From contig JAFXGX010000040.1 in the NCBI GenBank assembly GCA_017536695.1, positions 1-37,169 of the forward strand: a stretch of 37,169 nucleotides of DNA, in the 5' to 3' direction. The notes below the pieces were generated by a model. The model did not search any database. It was given only the letters and a program-made list of their open reading frames with translations, and was not told the origin of the DNA. Positions 1 through 8,787 of the stretch are shown here, piece after piece. This stretch comes from Bacteroidaceae bacterium. GTDB lineage: Bacteria > Bacteroidota > Bacteroidia > Bacteroidales > Bacteroidaceae. The position numbers and the translations under genes are program-made. Positions within the stretch are counted from its first letter, which is position 1; each line of letters opens with the position of its first letter.

Positions 1-1
1 C

Positions 2-2638
2 TTCTCCCAATGCACCAGTATGACCGAAATCACCATCCCTGCCAATGTCGAGTATCTGGGTGGATTCACCCAATGCAAGAATCTGGAGAAGGTTATCTTC
101 GAGGAGGGCAGCAAGCTCAACACCATAGGCAAGATGGCTTTTTATCAATGCTTTAAGCTTTCGACCATAACACTCCCCGATGGAGTGACAAGCGTAGAGC
201 AACAGGCCTTCGAAGATTGCGATGCTTTGATTGGCCTGAACATCCCCGATGGAATAACAACCATCAGCAAGCAGGTATTTTATAAATGTGACAACCTGAA
301 GGACATCGTACTCCACTCAGGCATAACATCAATCGGTGACGGTGCTTTCCAGGAATGCCGTTCATTGGAGACTCTTGTAGTGCCCGCAAACGTCACAAAT
401 ATCGGTTCTAATGCATTTATGTCCTGTGAGAGTCTGAAAAACGTCAACATCCCCAGTGGAGTCACAACTATTTATAACTCTACATTCCAGAATTGCAAGA
501 GCCTCCCCACCATAGCATTGCACGACAATATTACAAAAATAAGCAATAGTGCCTTTGCCTATTGTGAGACACTGGACAATATTACCATCCCCGCTTCCGT
601 GTCAGAGATCGAAGAGCGTGCATTCTACGGATGCTCCAATCTGAAGAGCATCGAGATACCCTCGGGCATAACTGAACTCTCTTCTTATATCTTCTGTCAA
701 TGCACATCACTTGCAGAGGTTAAGCTTCCCTCTTCTCTACACGAGATTAAGGGTAATGCATTCAACCAGTGTACGGCACTTGTCAATACCGATTTCTTAC
801 CTGAGAACTTGACAAAAATTAACTCTCGTGCATTCTACTATTGCAAAGGACTGACAAGCATCTACATTCCAGCAAGCGTGACAACAATAGGTACCGAAGC
901 ATTCTATGGTTGTACAGGACTGACAGTTGCCGGCATACCCCAAACAGTGGTTTCTATGGGTAACACAGTCTTTGGCGGTTGCACAAGTCTCGTGAGCTAT
1001 ACCGTGCCTTCATGTGTGACAAAGATTAACGCTTATGAATTCCAGAATTGTACTTCGCTTGTATCTGTCACACTCCCCGAAACAATCACAGAAATAGGTA
1101 ACTATGCATTCGATGGTTGCACATCTCTTTCCTCCATCAATATACCCAATGGTGTGACAAAACTCGGGGAACATTCGTTTGATGAGTGTAAAAGCCTTAC
1201 AACCATAACGTTGCCTGAAAGTATAACCACCTTAGGTATGGGGGTGTTTTATGGATGTACAGCCTTGGAGAGCGCCGACCTTTCGGCTTGCACCCTTACA
1301 ATACTACCCAATTCATCGGTAGGAGAGATGAACGGCATATTTCAGGGTTGCAGTAACCTGAAAGAGGTAAAGATGCCAAAGGGTGGTGTCACCTTGCTCA
1401 GTGGAACATTCAAGGATTGTACTGCACTGACCGGAGTGGTGTTGCCCGAAGGTGTAAAGACTGTGGGACACTCCTGTTTCTTGAATTGTACTGCGCTGCA
1501 GAGTGTCACACTTCCCGAGGGGCTTGAGACAATCGGCTATCAGTCGTTCAGATTTTGCAAGGCACTTGACAATGTCGTGCTGCCGTCTACGGTGACAGTG
1601 CTGGATGATGAAGCCTTCAGAGGTTGCGTCTCCTTGAGCGCCATCGCCATCCCCAATGGCGTGACCAGAATCGAAGACTACGCATTCAGGGGTTGTACGA
1701 GTCTGAGCAGTGTGAGTGTACCGTCCGGTGTGACCTATTTGGGCAACTATGCGTTTGAGGACTGCCCGATGGCTTCATTCACTGCACCGGCCGAACTGAA
1801 TACTATCGGTGGGCACACATTCGATGGTTGTACCAACTTGACCACCTTGACATTCCCTGCAAAGGTAGAGACAGTAGGGCCATATGCATTCCAGGATTGC
1901 AACAACCTGACCGACATCTATTGGTGCTCCAATCCCAACTTCCATGTGTATGCATTCAGTCAGTGTAATGCACGCATACATCTGACACTCAATGATGCCG
2001 ATGCCACCGATTTCGCCTGCAAAAACGAGAATACCTATCACACGGCAAGCTATACAAGAGCACTGCCCACGGGAAAGTACGGCACCATCGTGCTCCCCTT
2101 CGTTCCCGATGCTGCGTGTATGGCCAATTATACTTTCTATAAGCTGACATCGGCCGATGACGGTACGCTCACCTTTGATGAGGTGTCATTACCCCAATCC
2201 AACGCCCCCTATCTGTACAAACTGAAAAGTGGCGATGCCGTTCCCCTTGTATCCACTACAAGCGTAACCATCGGTGCTGCGATGGGTGAGTCTTCCACTA
2301 TCGATGCTACATGGGCAATGATACCTTCATTCAGCAACGAGACCATTGATTGTGCGTCGGATGCCAGGAAGAACTACTATGCCTATAGCTCGGCCAACCA
2401 TCAGCTGAACCAGATAACCGAAACACTCACCGTAAAACCCTATCGCGCCTATTTCACCACAGAGGCAAGCAGCGTGGCGAAAGTAAGGGTGCGCACTCGC
2501 AACGGTGAGGAGACAATAATCGATGCTGTCGAGATAGACGGACTCACCCCCGAGGTGTACTACGACCTCAATGGACGCCGTGTGGCACATCCCGAGAAAG
2601 GTATCTACATCGTAAATGGGAAGAAACGTATTTTATAA
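2..2638 (+). CDS. BspA-like leucine-rich-repeat surface protein (5' end outside window)
   Basis: This is the C-terminal part of a very large LRR_5/BspA-type protein. About two dozen imperfect 23-residue repeats run through roughly residues 1-650, each with the pattern IP.GVT.IG..AF.GC.SL. An ATG lies at 20, but the reading frame stays open to the window edge and the residues before it (FSQCTS) continue a repeat, so the true start is upstream. After the repeats come a beta-rich region of about 150 residues and a short tail with YYDLNGRRV and KGIYIVNGKK, which also occurs at the end of the GH20 protein at 26341-29862. BspA-like proteins are surface or secreted adhesins that bind matrix proteins or other cells; the ligand here is unknown. 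The family is certain, the function is inferred. Confidence 0.93.
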   Translation, partial: FSQCTSMTEITIPANVEYLGGFTQCKNLEKVIFEEGSKLNTIGKMAFYQCFKLSTITLPDGVTSVEQQAFEDCDALIGLNIPDGITTISKQVFYKCDNLKDIVLHSGITSIGDGAFQECRSLETLVVPANVTNIGSNAFMSCESLKNVNIPSGVTTIYNSTFQNCKSLPTIALHDNITKISNSAFAYCETLDNITIPASVSEIEERAFYGCSNLKSIEIPSGITELSSYIFCQCTSLAEVKLPSSLHEIKGNAFNQCTALVNTDFLPENLTKINSRAFYYCKGLTSIYIPASVTTIGTEAFYGCTGLTVAGIPQTVVSMGNTVFGGCTSLVSYTVPSCVTKINAYEFQNCTSLVSVTLPETITEIGNYAFDGCTSLSSINIPNGVTKLGEHSFDECKSLTTITLPESITTLGMGVFYGCTALESADLSACTLTILPNSSVGEMNGIFQGCSNLKEVKMPKGGVTLLSGTFKDCTALTGVVLPEGVKTVGHSCFLNCTALQSVTLPEGLETIGYQSFRFCKALDNVVLPSTVTVLDDEAFRGCVSLSAIAIPNGVTRIEDYAFRGCTSLSSVSVPSGVTYLGNYAFEDCPMASFTAPAELNTIGGHTFDGCTNLTTLTFPAKVETVGPYAFQDCNNLTDIYWCSNPNFHVYAFSQCNARIHLTLNDADATDFACKNENTYHTASYTRALPTGKYGTIVLPFVPDAACMANYTFYKLTSADDGTLTFDEVSLPQSNAPYLYKLKSGDAVPLVSTTSVTIGAAMGESSTIDATWAMIPSFSNETIDCASDARKNYYAYSSANHQLNQITETLTVKPYRAYFTTEASSVAKVRVRTRNGEETIIDAVEIDGLTPEVYYDLNGRRVAHPEKGIYIVNGKKRIL

Positions 2639-2656
2639 TACACAATACAGAAACGC

Positions 2657-2812
2657 ATGAAGACAAACTATATCAAACCGGATTTGGAGGTTGTTGATGT
2701 GGAAATGGCACAGATGATTGCCACATCACAAATCGAGATTGGCGAAAGCAAGAAGGAGGGTACCACCGATGTCAATGGTCACCGAGGAACATGGGGAAAC
2801 TTATGGGACTAA
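2657..2812 (+). CDS. Small 51-residue companion peptide of the BspA-like gene
   Basis: A short frame starts at ATG 2657, 18 bases after the stop of the LRR gene, and ends at TAA 2810-2812. The product begins MKTNYIKPDLEVVDVEM and ends GTWGNLWD. From recall, Bacteroidales genomes carry many such peptides with a YIKP-EVEVVE-like start, an M-A-S/T segment and a W..LW end, often next to surface-protein genes. There is no signal peptide or membrane segment. The spacing suggests co-transcription with the LRR gene, and the hairpin at 2896-2952 would end the transcript. Function is unknown. Similarity to that family and the sensible N- and C-terminal pattern make it likely to be a real gene despite its size. 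Confidence 0.7.
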   Translation: MKTNYIKPDLEVVDVEMAQMIATSQIEIGESKKEGTTDVNGHRGTWGNLWD

Positions 2813-2895
2813 CAAATGGAAAATAAACCGTAAGAGATTGAATATTAAGGTGCTATCATCTCTCCCATATGAGGAGGGGGATTTGTTCGGACATA

Positions 2896-2952
2896 ATGCC
2901 ATGCGCTGTTGTGGGACACTGTTGTGCCCTGCGGTAGCGCATGGCGTTTTTT
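2896..2952 (+). terminator. Rho-independent terminator after the BspA-like operon
   Basis: The 9-bp arms GCCATGCGC (2898-2906) and GCGCATGGC (2937-2945) pair perfectly. They enclose a second small stem (GGGacAC/GTgCCC) and are followed by six T (2947-2952). The position after the 51-residue gene fits the end of that transcript. Confidence 0.75.
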
Positions 2953-2993
2953 ATAAAAATACATTATCTACTAACCATATAAATTTTACGATT

Positions 2994-3485
2994 ATGAAAA
3001 AGAATGCTAATCAGAAGATTTGGAAGATGATGTCCCTGTGGTGCAGGGCGACTGGACGAAGGCCATCAACGAGGCAACCGTATGGAGTGGAGCTGTGACC
3101 GTCAAGGGCACCGTCTACGTCAATGCCGAACTTACCATCAAGCCGGGTACGGTAGTAACGTTCCGTGAGGATGCCCAGCTTTACGTGCAGAACGAGGGCA
3201 GCATCAAGGCCGTAGGTCTGGCCGACACGGTTATAGTACTGAAAGCCCACGAGCAGGGTGCCGACTGGCAGCGTATCTACATCAAGACAACACCAGCAAG
3301 AGCAGCAAGTTTGCTTACTGCCACATCAGCGGTGCCAAGAAAGCCATCGAGGTATATTATAACAAGGTGTCTGTAGACAACTGCGTCATCAAGGATTGCA
3401 GCGTCAATGGCGTGTATCTGAACAACAGTGAGTTCGGCTCATTCACCGCCAACACCATCAGCGACTGCGAGGAGTATCCCTTGGT
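2994..3485 (+). pseudogene. Decayed right-handed beta-helix lipoprotein gene
   Basis: Three reading frames must be joined to read this gene. The start at 2994 gives MKKNANQKIWKMMSL, a typical N-region. The next frame, from about 3020, reads EDDVPVVQGDWTKAINEA and then beta-helix-like strands (TVYVNAELTIKPGTVVTF, SIKAVGLADTVIVLKAHE). Near 3284-3290 one base is missing, and the text resumes one frame over with NTSKSSKFAYCHISGAKKA, then VSVDNCVIKDCSVNGVYL and ANTISDCEEYPL. It then stops making sense at about 3485. The hydrophobic part of the signal peptide and the lipobox cysteine are absent. Intact relatives are exported lipoproteins with stacked beta-helix rungs. Three lesions (5' deletion, frameshift, lost 3' end) make this a dead gene. 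Confidence 0.75.
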
Positions 3486-3489
3486 AATA

Positions 3490-3840
3490 CCACAGCACAG
3501 CCGTATTGCCGAAGCTGTTGTCAAAAGTACCTCTCCAGCAACCATCGGCATCATCGCAGAAACAACTGCTATACACACAATCGATGTGCGAAGAGATGAG
3601 TACAATCTTTTCACACTCCTGCGGCACACGCTTAGCAAAGAGCAACGCAAGCGGTTGCCTTGAAATGAGTTTGTATTCCGTTTTTTCGAGCATGCGTTCA
3701 ACCACCGCAACCCTGTCGGTCACGGTAAAGCACTCACCGTTATCTTTGCAGTCAACGGTGACGGCTTGCAGTATGTCGAAGAAGTCTTGTTGTGGGTGCA
3801 TCGGAACCGGAGTATTCAATGGGCAGACACGCCGGTCTGC
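3490..3840 (-). pseudogene. Fragment of a metallopeptidase-like gene (M28/M20-like)
   Basis: On the minus strand the frame is open from after a TAG at 3841-3843 down to about 3490. It contains KIVLISSHIDCVY followed by GCWRGTFDNSFGNTAVL. The H.D and G..DN..G spacing resembles the metal-binding core of M28/M20/M42-type aminopeptidases (SH.D then G..DN.SG). The only start codons are a TTG at 3819 or an internal ATG, and no promoter is seen. After about 3490 the frame runs into the antisense of the beta-helix remnant, so the catalytic domain is cut off just after the second metal-binding motif. The peptidase assignment rests on these motifs only. A truncated remnant is much more likely than a working gene. 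Confidence 0.5.
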
Positions 3841-3910
3841 CTACGATTCTGTAACAAATTCTTTTTTTCACTATTACCAATAGGGAGTGAATAAAAGGCA
3901 AAGGTCAAGG

Positions 3911-3970
3911 CTTGCGAAGGCTTCAAAACCGCAGTTTACTGAGCGTAAATGAGGATTTTGAAGGCAAGCG
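3911..3970. repeat. Imperfect palindromic intergenic repeat, possible terminator
   Basis: The left arm (3911-3939) contains CTTCAAAACCGCAGTTTAC and the right arm (3945-3970) contains GTAAATGAGGATTTTGAAG. They are imperfect inverse complements around a five-base loop, flanked by CTTGC and GCAAG. Very similar text turns up, from recall, in many intergenic regions of Prevotella and Bacteroides, so this may be a dispersed repeat. It lies between the yigZ 3' end (4001) and the decayed patch, where it could form a hairpin at the end of the yigZ transcript. The rest of 3841-4000 shows no gene. Confidence 0.55.
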
Positions 3971-4000
3971 TAACGCAGAGATTTGCTTTTTAGTCGCTTC

Positions 4001-4621
4001 CTATATTTTTTCTATTTTCAAATCATTCCTGCTTGCAATCACAAGCTTCTCGTACCTCTCAATCAGGCGCGGCAAACGCGAGAGACGCATGGAGAGCCGC
4101 ACCATGCAGTCATTGTCGAAAACCTGTTCAACGACCTTTGGTTCCTCCTCTTTTACTATGCGCAGGACCTCGTTCAGGAGCGGATAAGAGAATTTGAGTA
4201 TAATCTCGCCGTTGATTGTCTTCTCGACATGCTCCACAGCCTCCAAAGCCTCGGCTGCTGCTGCGCGATAGGCCACTATAAGGCCGCTGGTGCCAAGTTT
4301 CACGCCGCCAAAGTAACGCACTACAATAACAAGCACGTTAGTCAGTTCCTTGCTGTGTATCTGCCCCAGGATGGGCTTGCCCGCCGTACCCGACGGCTCG
4401 CCGTTGTCGTTAGAGCGCTCCTGGTCGCCACGCTCGCCAAGGCGATAGGCATAGCACACATGACGAGCATCGTAATATTTCTTCTGATACGCCTCGATAT
4501 GCCCCTTCACCTGTTCAATTGTAGTCACAGGAATGGCAAAAGCAAGGAATTTACTCCGTTTCTCGGTATAAATGGCCTCGCCCTGCTGTTCTATGGTCTT
4601 GTATATATCCTCTTCAAGCAT
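4001..4621 (-). CDS. yigZ: YigZ/IMPACT family protein
   Basis: A 206-residue protein with the full IMPACT (UPF0029) N-terminal domain. Visible motifs are KSKFLAFA-like RSKFLAFA near residue 22, DARHVCYAYRLG near 52, NDNGEPSGTAGKPILGQI near 72, and VVRYFGGVKLGTSGLI near 99. A DUF1949-like C-terminal part follows. Length equals the usual bacterial YigZ (about 205). The family is conserved and linked to translation and stress in eukaryotes; its bacterial role is not settled. The start lies two bases after the serC stop, so it is almost certainly translated from the serC transcript. Confidence 0.9.
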   Translation of the reverse strand: MLEEDIYKTIEQQGEAIYTEKRSKFLAFAIPVTTIEQVKGHIEAYQKKYYDARHVCYAYRLGERGDQERSNDNGEPSGTAGKPILGQIHSKELTNVLVIVVRYFGGVKLGTSGLIVAYRAAAAEALEAVEHVEKTINGEIILKFSYPLLNEVLRIVKEEEPKVVEQVFDNDCMVRLSMRLSRLPRLIERYEKLVIASRNDLKIEKI

Positions 4622-4623
4622 TG

Positions 4624-5697
4624 TTATCCCTTTACTTTCTTTTCAAAATCCTTCATGCATGTTGCAAGCGTGCGTGCACCCTCGAGCGGCATCGCATTGT
4701 AGCACGATGCTCGGAAACCGCCCACCGAGCGATGCCCTTTTATAGCCACTACTCCACGCGATGCGGCAAAATCAATAAAATCGCCCTCAAGCCCCTCATA
4801 TCCAGTAGCCATGACAAAATCTATATTCATATATGAGCGGTCCTCTTCGGCGGCCGTTCCGCAGAAAAGTGCGTTACGCTCTATCTCATCATACACGACA
4901 GCCGCACGCTCAGCCGCGCGTCGTTCCATCTCGGGCACACCGCCTTGAGCCTTTACCCAGCGCAGGTTACAGAGCGCAGTGTAGATAGGCAATGTGGGCG
5001 GGGTATTGAACATCGAACCGTTCGCAATGTGTACGCGGTAATCGAGAATTGACGGGATTGCACGTTCCACCTTGCCGAGCGCACTCTCTTTGAGAATAAC
5101 GAACGAAAGCCCCGACTGCGCAAGGTTCTTCTGTGCACCGCCATAGATGCAGCTGTACTTTGACACATCTACCGGACGCGACAGGATATCGGACGACATA
5201 TCGGCCACCAGAGGCACCGGCGAATCAATGTCACTGCGCAACTGCGTTCCGTATATCGTGTTATTTGATGTAATATGCAGATAATCGACATCTGAAGGAA
5301 CGGTAAAATCCTTGGGGATATAACTGAAAGCCTTGTCGGCCGATGAAGCGACCTCGACCACTTCACCGAAAAGAGACGCCTCCTTAATAGCCTTGCTTGC
5401 CCAGGTTCCCGTATTCAGATAGGCTGCCTTCTTTGCAAGCAGATTGAAAGGCACCATGCAGAAATGCATGCTTGCACCTCCGCCAAGGAACAGCACCTCG
5501 TAGCCGGCAGGCACATCAAGCAGTTCTTTCATAAGCGCACGCGCCTCATCGAGAATAGGCTTGAACTCCGTCGAGCGATGGCTCAGTTCCATCAGCGACA
5601 GCCCCATGCCGTCATAATCGAGTACTGCGGCAGCAGTCTGTTCCACCACCTCACGCGGCAGCATTGAAGGACCTGCATTGAAATTATATTTTATCAT
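4624..5697 (-). CDS. serC: Phosphoserine aminotransferase SerC
   Basis: SerC makes O-phosphoserine from 3-phosphohydroxypyruvate and glutamate in serine synthesis (PLP enzyme, cytoplasm). The 357-residue product starts [14 protein letters not shown], has LSHRSTEF, the LGGGAS phosphate-binding turn (residues 71-76), the PLP lysine K190 in [14 protein letters not shown], and the C-terminal [17 protein letters not shown]. The frame stays open to 5772, but the start at 5697 was chosen because it gives the family's usual N-terminus. The upstream 25 residues also lie partly over a -7 box (5719-5726). No serA is nearby, although the two are often paired. yigZ follows after two bases. Confidence 0.96.
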   Translation of the reverse strand: MIKYNFNAGPSMLPREVVEQTAAAVLDYDGMGLSLMELSHRSTEFKPILDEARALMKELLDVPAGYEVLFLGGGASMHFCMVPFNLLAKKAAYLNTGTWASKAIKEASLFGEVVEVASSADKAFSYIPKDFTVPSDVDYLHITSNNTIYGTQLRSDIDSPVPLVADMSSDILSRPVDVSKYSCIYGGAQKNLAQSGLSFVILKESALGKVERAIPSILDYRVHIANGSMFNTPPTLPIYTALCNLRWVKAQGGVPEMERRAAERAAVVYDEIERNALFCGTAAEEDRSYMNIDFVMATGYEGLEGDFIDFAASRGVVAIKGHRSVGGFRASCYNAMPLEGARTLATCMKDFEKKVKG

Positions 5698-5718
5698 CAA
5701 TATCTTTTTTATAAAGTG

Positions 5719-5726
5719 CGAAGTTA
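5719..5726 (-). promoter_or_regulatory. -7 box of the serC promoter
   Basis: On the minus strand TAACTTCG matches the Bacteroidota TAnnTTTG/TAnnTTCG -7 element, 22 bases before the serC ATG. No clear TTTG -33 element is seen at the usual spacing, so confidence is moderate. Confidence 0.5.
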
Positions 5727-5803
5727 AGAAATAATGAAGGAAAACGAGAAGAAACCGGCAAAATTGTTGCACTGGATTGGTAATGCAATCATCGCCATTC
5801 CTG

Positions 5804-7144
5804 TCACTTTATACGGGCCGGCATTATCAATGTCTTCACACCCTTTATCTTCTCGCCTTCGACTTTTTTAAGCAGCGCACGCATCTGTTTAAGTTTTACA
5901 GCAACATATGCGTAATTGTCAAAGACAAGGATTGTACCCACCTCATCAGGCCTCAAGCCACCTTTCTTCATAAAGAAACCCGCGAGGTCGCCACGGCTGA
6001 TTTTGTCGCGCTTGCCCTTGCCCACATAGAGTGCCGTCCACTCGGGAGCAGAAGGCAATGTATTGCGCCTTGGCAACGTATATTCTTCAAGTTCCGCTGG
6101 CACAAAATCGGGCAGCTCCTTGTTCTCGAATGCCATCATATACACAGCACCCTCGGCCTCCCAACGGGCGGTGCGTCCGTTGCGGTGCGTGAATATGTCA
6201 GCCGAAAGGGCACGCTGATAATGGACAACGTGCCTTACATCCTTGATGTCAAGGCCACGCGCAGCAAGGTCTGTACTCACAAGGATATTAGAGCAACCGC
6301 TGGTAAAACGATACAGCGCAAGCTCACGCTGTTTCTGCTCCATAGCTCCGTTATACGCGACACAATGGAGCGAAGCCTTCGTCAGATAACGGTAAACCTC
6401 ATCGACAGTCTCGCGGAAATTACAGAAGACAATTGCCGGCTCGCCACCGAACGAGCAAAGAAGAGAAAACAGTTTTTCAAGCCGCTTGTCTGGAGTTGTC
6501 GTTATGGTATAGAACGAAGTGCGCACGACAGGCTGCTCACTACCCTTGCGGTAATCGAGTTTCACGATATCGGTCACGCCGGCAAACTGCGGAATTTCAG
6601 CGGCATCAGTAGCCGAGAGCAGAAAGCGCGAGGTAACGGCCGGAAGCTTCTCAATGAGTTTCGACATCTCATCTTGAAAACCCATTTCCAAGCATTTATC
6701 AAACTCATCTATAATAAGATGAGTGCATTTATCTACTGTAAAGCTCGAGCGGTTCAAATGGTCGAGAAGACGTCCTGGAGTACCTACTATCAAAGCCGTC
6801 GAGACACCACCGAGCGAAGCTGTTTCCTGTTCAAGAGGACGACCGCCGTAGAGGGCTGTCATATGGAACGGAGTGGACATTGCGCGCCACACCTCGAACA
6901 CCTGCTTGGCAAGTTCACGTGAGGGGAGCACAATCATCGCCTGCACTCCTTTGCATGAAACGTCGAGCCTCTCGAGCAACGGCAACAGGAAAGCAAGTGT
7001 CTTTCCTGTTCCTGTTGGCGAGAGAAGCACCATACTGCTATTGCCACGACAATGCTCAATAGCCGCCGACTGCATGTCGTTGAGTCTCTCAATATCGAGT
7101 CTTCGCAACGCGTTGCGTTGCATTTCGTTCAATTCGGCACTCAT
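5804..7144 (-). CDS. DEAD-box-family RNA helicase, DbpA-like
   Basis: ATP-dependent RNA helicase, probably acting in ribosome assembly. Motifs occur in order: a Q-motif region, motif I SPTGTGKT (about residue 42), Ia PSRELAKQ, Ib TPGRLLDHL, motif II DEFD (about 146-149), [27 protein letters not shown], and [10 protein letters not shown]. The last 70 residues contain [19 protein letters not shown] and [11 protein letters not shown], which fit the DbpA RNA-binding domain that targets 23S rRNA. Motif II reads DEFD rather than DEAD; the magnesium-contacting D and E are kept. The ATG at 7144 overlaps the sulfatase stop as ATGA; an ATG at 7150 is the alternative. Confidence 0.92.
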   Translation of the reverse strand: MSAELNEMQRNALRRLDIERLNDMQSAAIEHCRGNSSMVLLSPTGTGKTLAFLLPLLERLDVSCKGVQAMIVLPSRELAKQVFEVWRAMSTPFHMTALYGGRPLEQETASLGGVSTALIVGTPGRLLDHLNRSSFTVDKCTHLIIDEFDKCLEMGFQDEMSKLIEKLPAVTSRFLLSATDAAEIPQFAGVTDIVKLDYRKGSEQPVVRTSFYTITTTPDKRLEKLFSLLCSFGGEPAIVFCNFRETVDEVYRYLTKASLHCVAYNGAMEQKQRELALYRFTSGCSNILVSTDLAARGLDIKDVRHVVHYQRALSADIFTHRNGRTARWEAEGAVYMMAFENKELPDFVPAELEEYTLPRRNTLPSAPEWTALYVGKGKRDKISRGDLAGFFMKKGGLRPDEVGTILVFDNYAYVAVKLKQMRALLKKVEGEKIKGVKTLIMPARIK

Positions 7145-8703
7145 CTGCATTCAATATAATACCCTTTTGTATTGCGTATTCTCTGAAGTTCCTCTTTCAA
7201 ACCATTTACCAGCGTAGGATTCTCTGCAGCTACATTATTGTTCTCATCGAATTCGCCGTCAACCATCTTATACAATTGAGGCTCTGTAGAATATCCCGTC
7301 TCAATCTTCGGCCCCCAAGGAACCATCGACAGCCCGCCTTTAGGCTCAATATATTTCCACCCGAACATTATCAGCGAAAGTGTGTGATTGGCAGCCATTT
7401 CCACCGCAAAGGGACGGCCGCCGTCATCAGCTCCAAGCCATGTATTCCTTTCTATCGGTGCGCCGTCGGATGAAAGAGGTTTTACGCCACCGACGCCCGT
7501 TATACTTGCCATGACATCAAGGAAGTCTATCTGTGATACAAGTCCATCTTTAACAGCCGGGTTCTTGATCATTGCAGGCCAATGAACTATGAAAGGAACA
7601 CGCGTGCCCCCCTCGAATGTACTGTACTTTCCTCCACGCAAACCGCCTGTCGGCGAGTGTTCGCCTGCAAGCTCCTCAGCCTCATCGGCATATCCGTCAT
7701 CAAGCACAGGACCATTATCGCTTGTCAATATAATCAATGTATTTTCAAGGAGACCCTGCTCTTCAAGAGCCCTGACCACTTCGCCCACGCTCCAGTCGAA
7801 CTGGGATATAGCATCGCCACGCAACCCCATAGAACTTGTACCACGGAACCGTTCATGTGGAAAACGCGGAACATGTACATCATTGGTTGCAAAGTAGATA
7901 AAGAATGGTTGTTCACTATTTTCCTTAATGAATTCGACAGCCTTGCATGTTATGCTGTCGGCTATATTCTCATCCTTCCACAACGCCGTTCCGCCGCCCT
8001 TCATGTAACCTATGCGGCCTATTCCGTTTACAATTGACATGTCATGTCCATGAGAGTGCTTCAGATTATACAGTAGCTCGGGATTCTCACGCCCCGTAGG
8101 TTCGCCGTCGAAATTCTGCCTGTAACTTACGTATATCGGTGCTTCAGAATCATAATTCGCCACCCTGCCGTTCTCTATGAATACACATGGTACCCTATCG
8201 GCCGTAGCCGCCATAATGTAAGAATAGTCGAAGCCGATATCTGCCAAAGCGGGCGATATTTCACCATTCCAATCCTGCTTTCCGGTTTCGGAACCAAGCC
8301 CAAGATGCCACTTTCCGAATGCAGCAGTCGTATATCCGGCATCCTTGAAAACGTCGGCTACAGTGTACTGTTCAGGAGTGACAATCATTGCAGCGTTGCC
8401 TGCGGCGACATCGGTCCCCTGCTTACGCCATGGATACTCCCCTGTGAGCAGCGAATACCGCGAAGGGGTGCTCGTAGAAGCTACTGCATGAGCATTCGTA
8501 AAGCGCAAGCCATTTGCAGCTAAACTATTAACATTTGGTGTTTTAACACCCTTGGCACCATAGCATTCAAGGTCACCAAAGCCAATATCATCGGCATATA
8601 TAAGAACCACATTAGGAAGCGTGCGTTCCGCACTCTCCTGAGCCTGCATTGCAATAGGAGACACAAGTGCAAACGAGCATATCCCCAAGCTGATTTTGTC
8701 CAT
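7141..8703 (-). CDS. Secreted S-type sulfatase (family S1)
   Basis: The product has 520 residues and begins with a signal peptide (about 1-22, ending in AMQAQE), so it is exported. The alkaline-phosphatase fold is marked by YADDIGFGDLECYG (metal-binding D38-D39), the active-site signature S78-T-P-S-R82 within STSTPSRYSLLTG, GKWHLG, and SDNGP. The active residue is serine, so it needs an anaerobic radical-SAM maturase to become formylglycine; none lies in this window. The substrate (a sulfated glycan) cannot be told from sequence. It is followed by the helicase with a 4-base overlap, an odd functional pair that may only share transcription. Confidence 0.94.
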   Translation of the reverse strand: MDKISLGICSFALVSPIAMQAQESAERTLPNVVLIYADDIGFGDLECYGAKGVKTPNVNSLAANGLRFTNAHAVASTSTPSRYSLLTGEYPWRKQGTDVAAGNAAMIVTPEQYTVADVFKDAGYTTAAFGKWHLGLGSETGKQDWNGEISPALADIGFDYSYIMAATADRVPCVFIENGRVANYDSEAPIYVSYRQNFDGEPTGRENPELLYNLKHSHGHDMSIVNGIGRIGYMKGGGTALWKDENIADSITCKAVEFIKENSEQPFFIYFATNDVHVPRFPHERFRGTSSMGLRGDAISQFDWSVGEVVRALEEQGLLENTLIILTSDNGPVLDDGYADEAEELAGEHSPTGGLRGGKYSTFEGGTRVPFIVHWPAMIKNPAVKDGLVSQIDFLDVMASITGVGGVKPLSSDGAPIERNTWLGADDGGRPFAVEMAANHTLSLIMFGWKYIEPKGGLSMVPWGPKIETGYSTEPQLYKMVDGEFDENNNVAAENPTLVNGLKEELQRIRNTKGYYIECR

Positions 8704-8722
8704 TGTGAAATAATATTTTTCA

Positions 8723-8730
8723 CGAAAATA
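8723..8730 (-). promoter_or_regulatory. -7 box of the sulfatase promoter
   Basis: TATTTTCG on the minus strand fits TAnnTTCG and ends 20 bases before the sulfatase ATG. No -33 TTTG is visible at 19-21 bases. Confidence 0.4.
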
Positions 8731-8787
8731 ATAAAATTATGCCATTTTCTGTTATCAACCGTATTAAAAAATCAAAATCTGCCATTT

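Noticed and set aside
3983-4702. Open frame of 239 residues opposite yigZ
   Set aside because: Antisense to a well-recognised YigZ protein, with no family features.
5698-5772. Longer N-terminus for SerC
   Set aside because: The extra 25 residues overlap the promoter box and are absent from the usual SerC N-terminus.
5777-6922. Long open frame on the plus strand opposite the helicase (381 residues)
   Set aside because: Antisense to a clear helicase with all motifs; the translation shows no domain or signal.
8640-8723. Frameshift at the sulfatase N-terminus
   Set aside because: Another frame begins MKNIISQW, but the chosen frame gives a working signal peptide and the whole enzyme without a shift.
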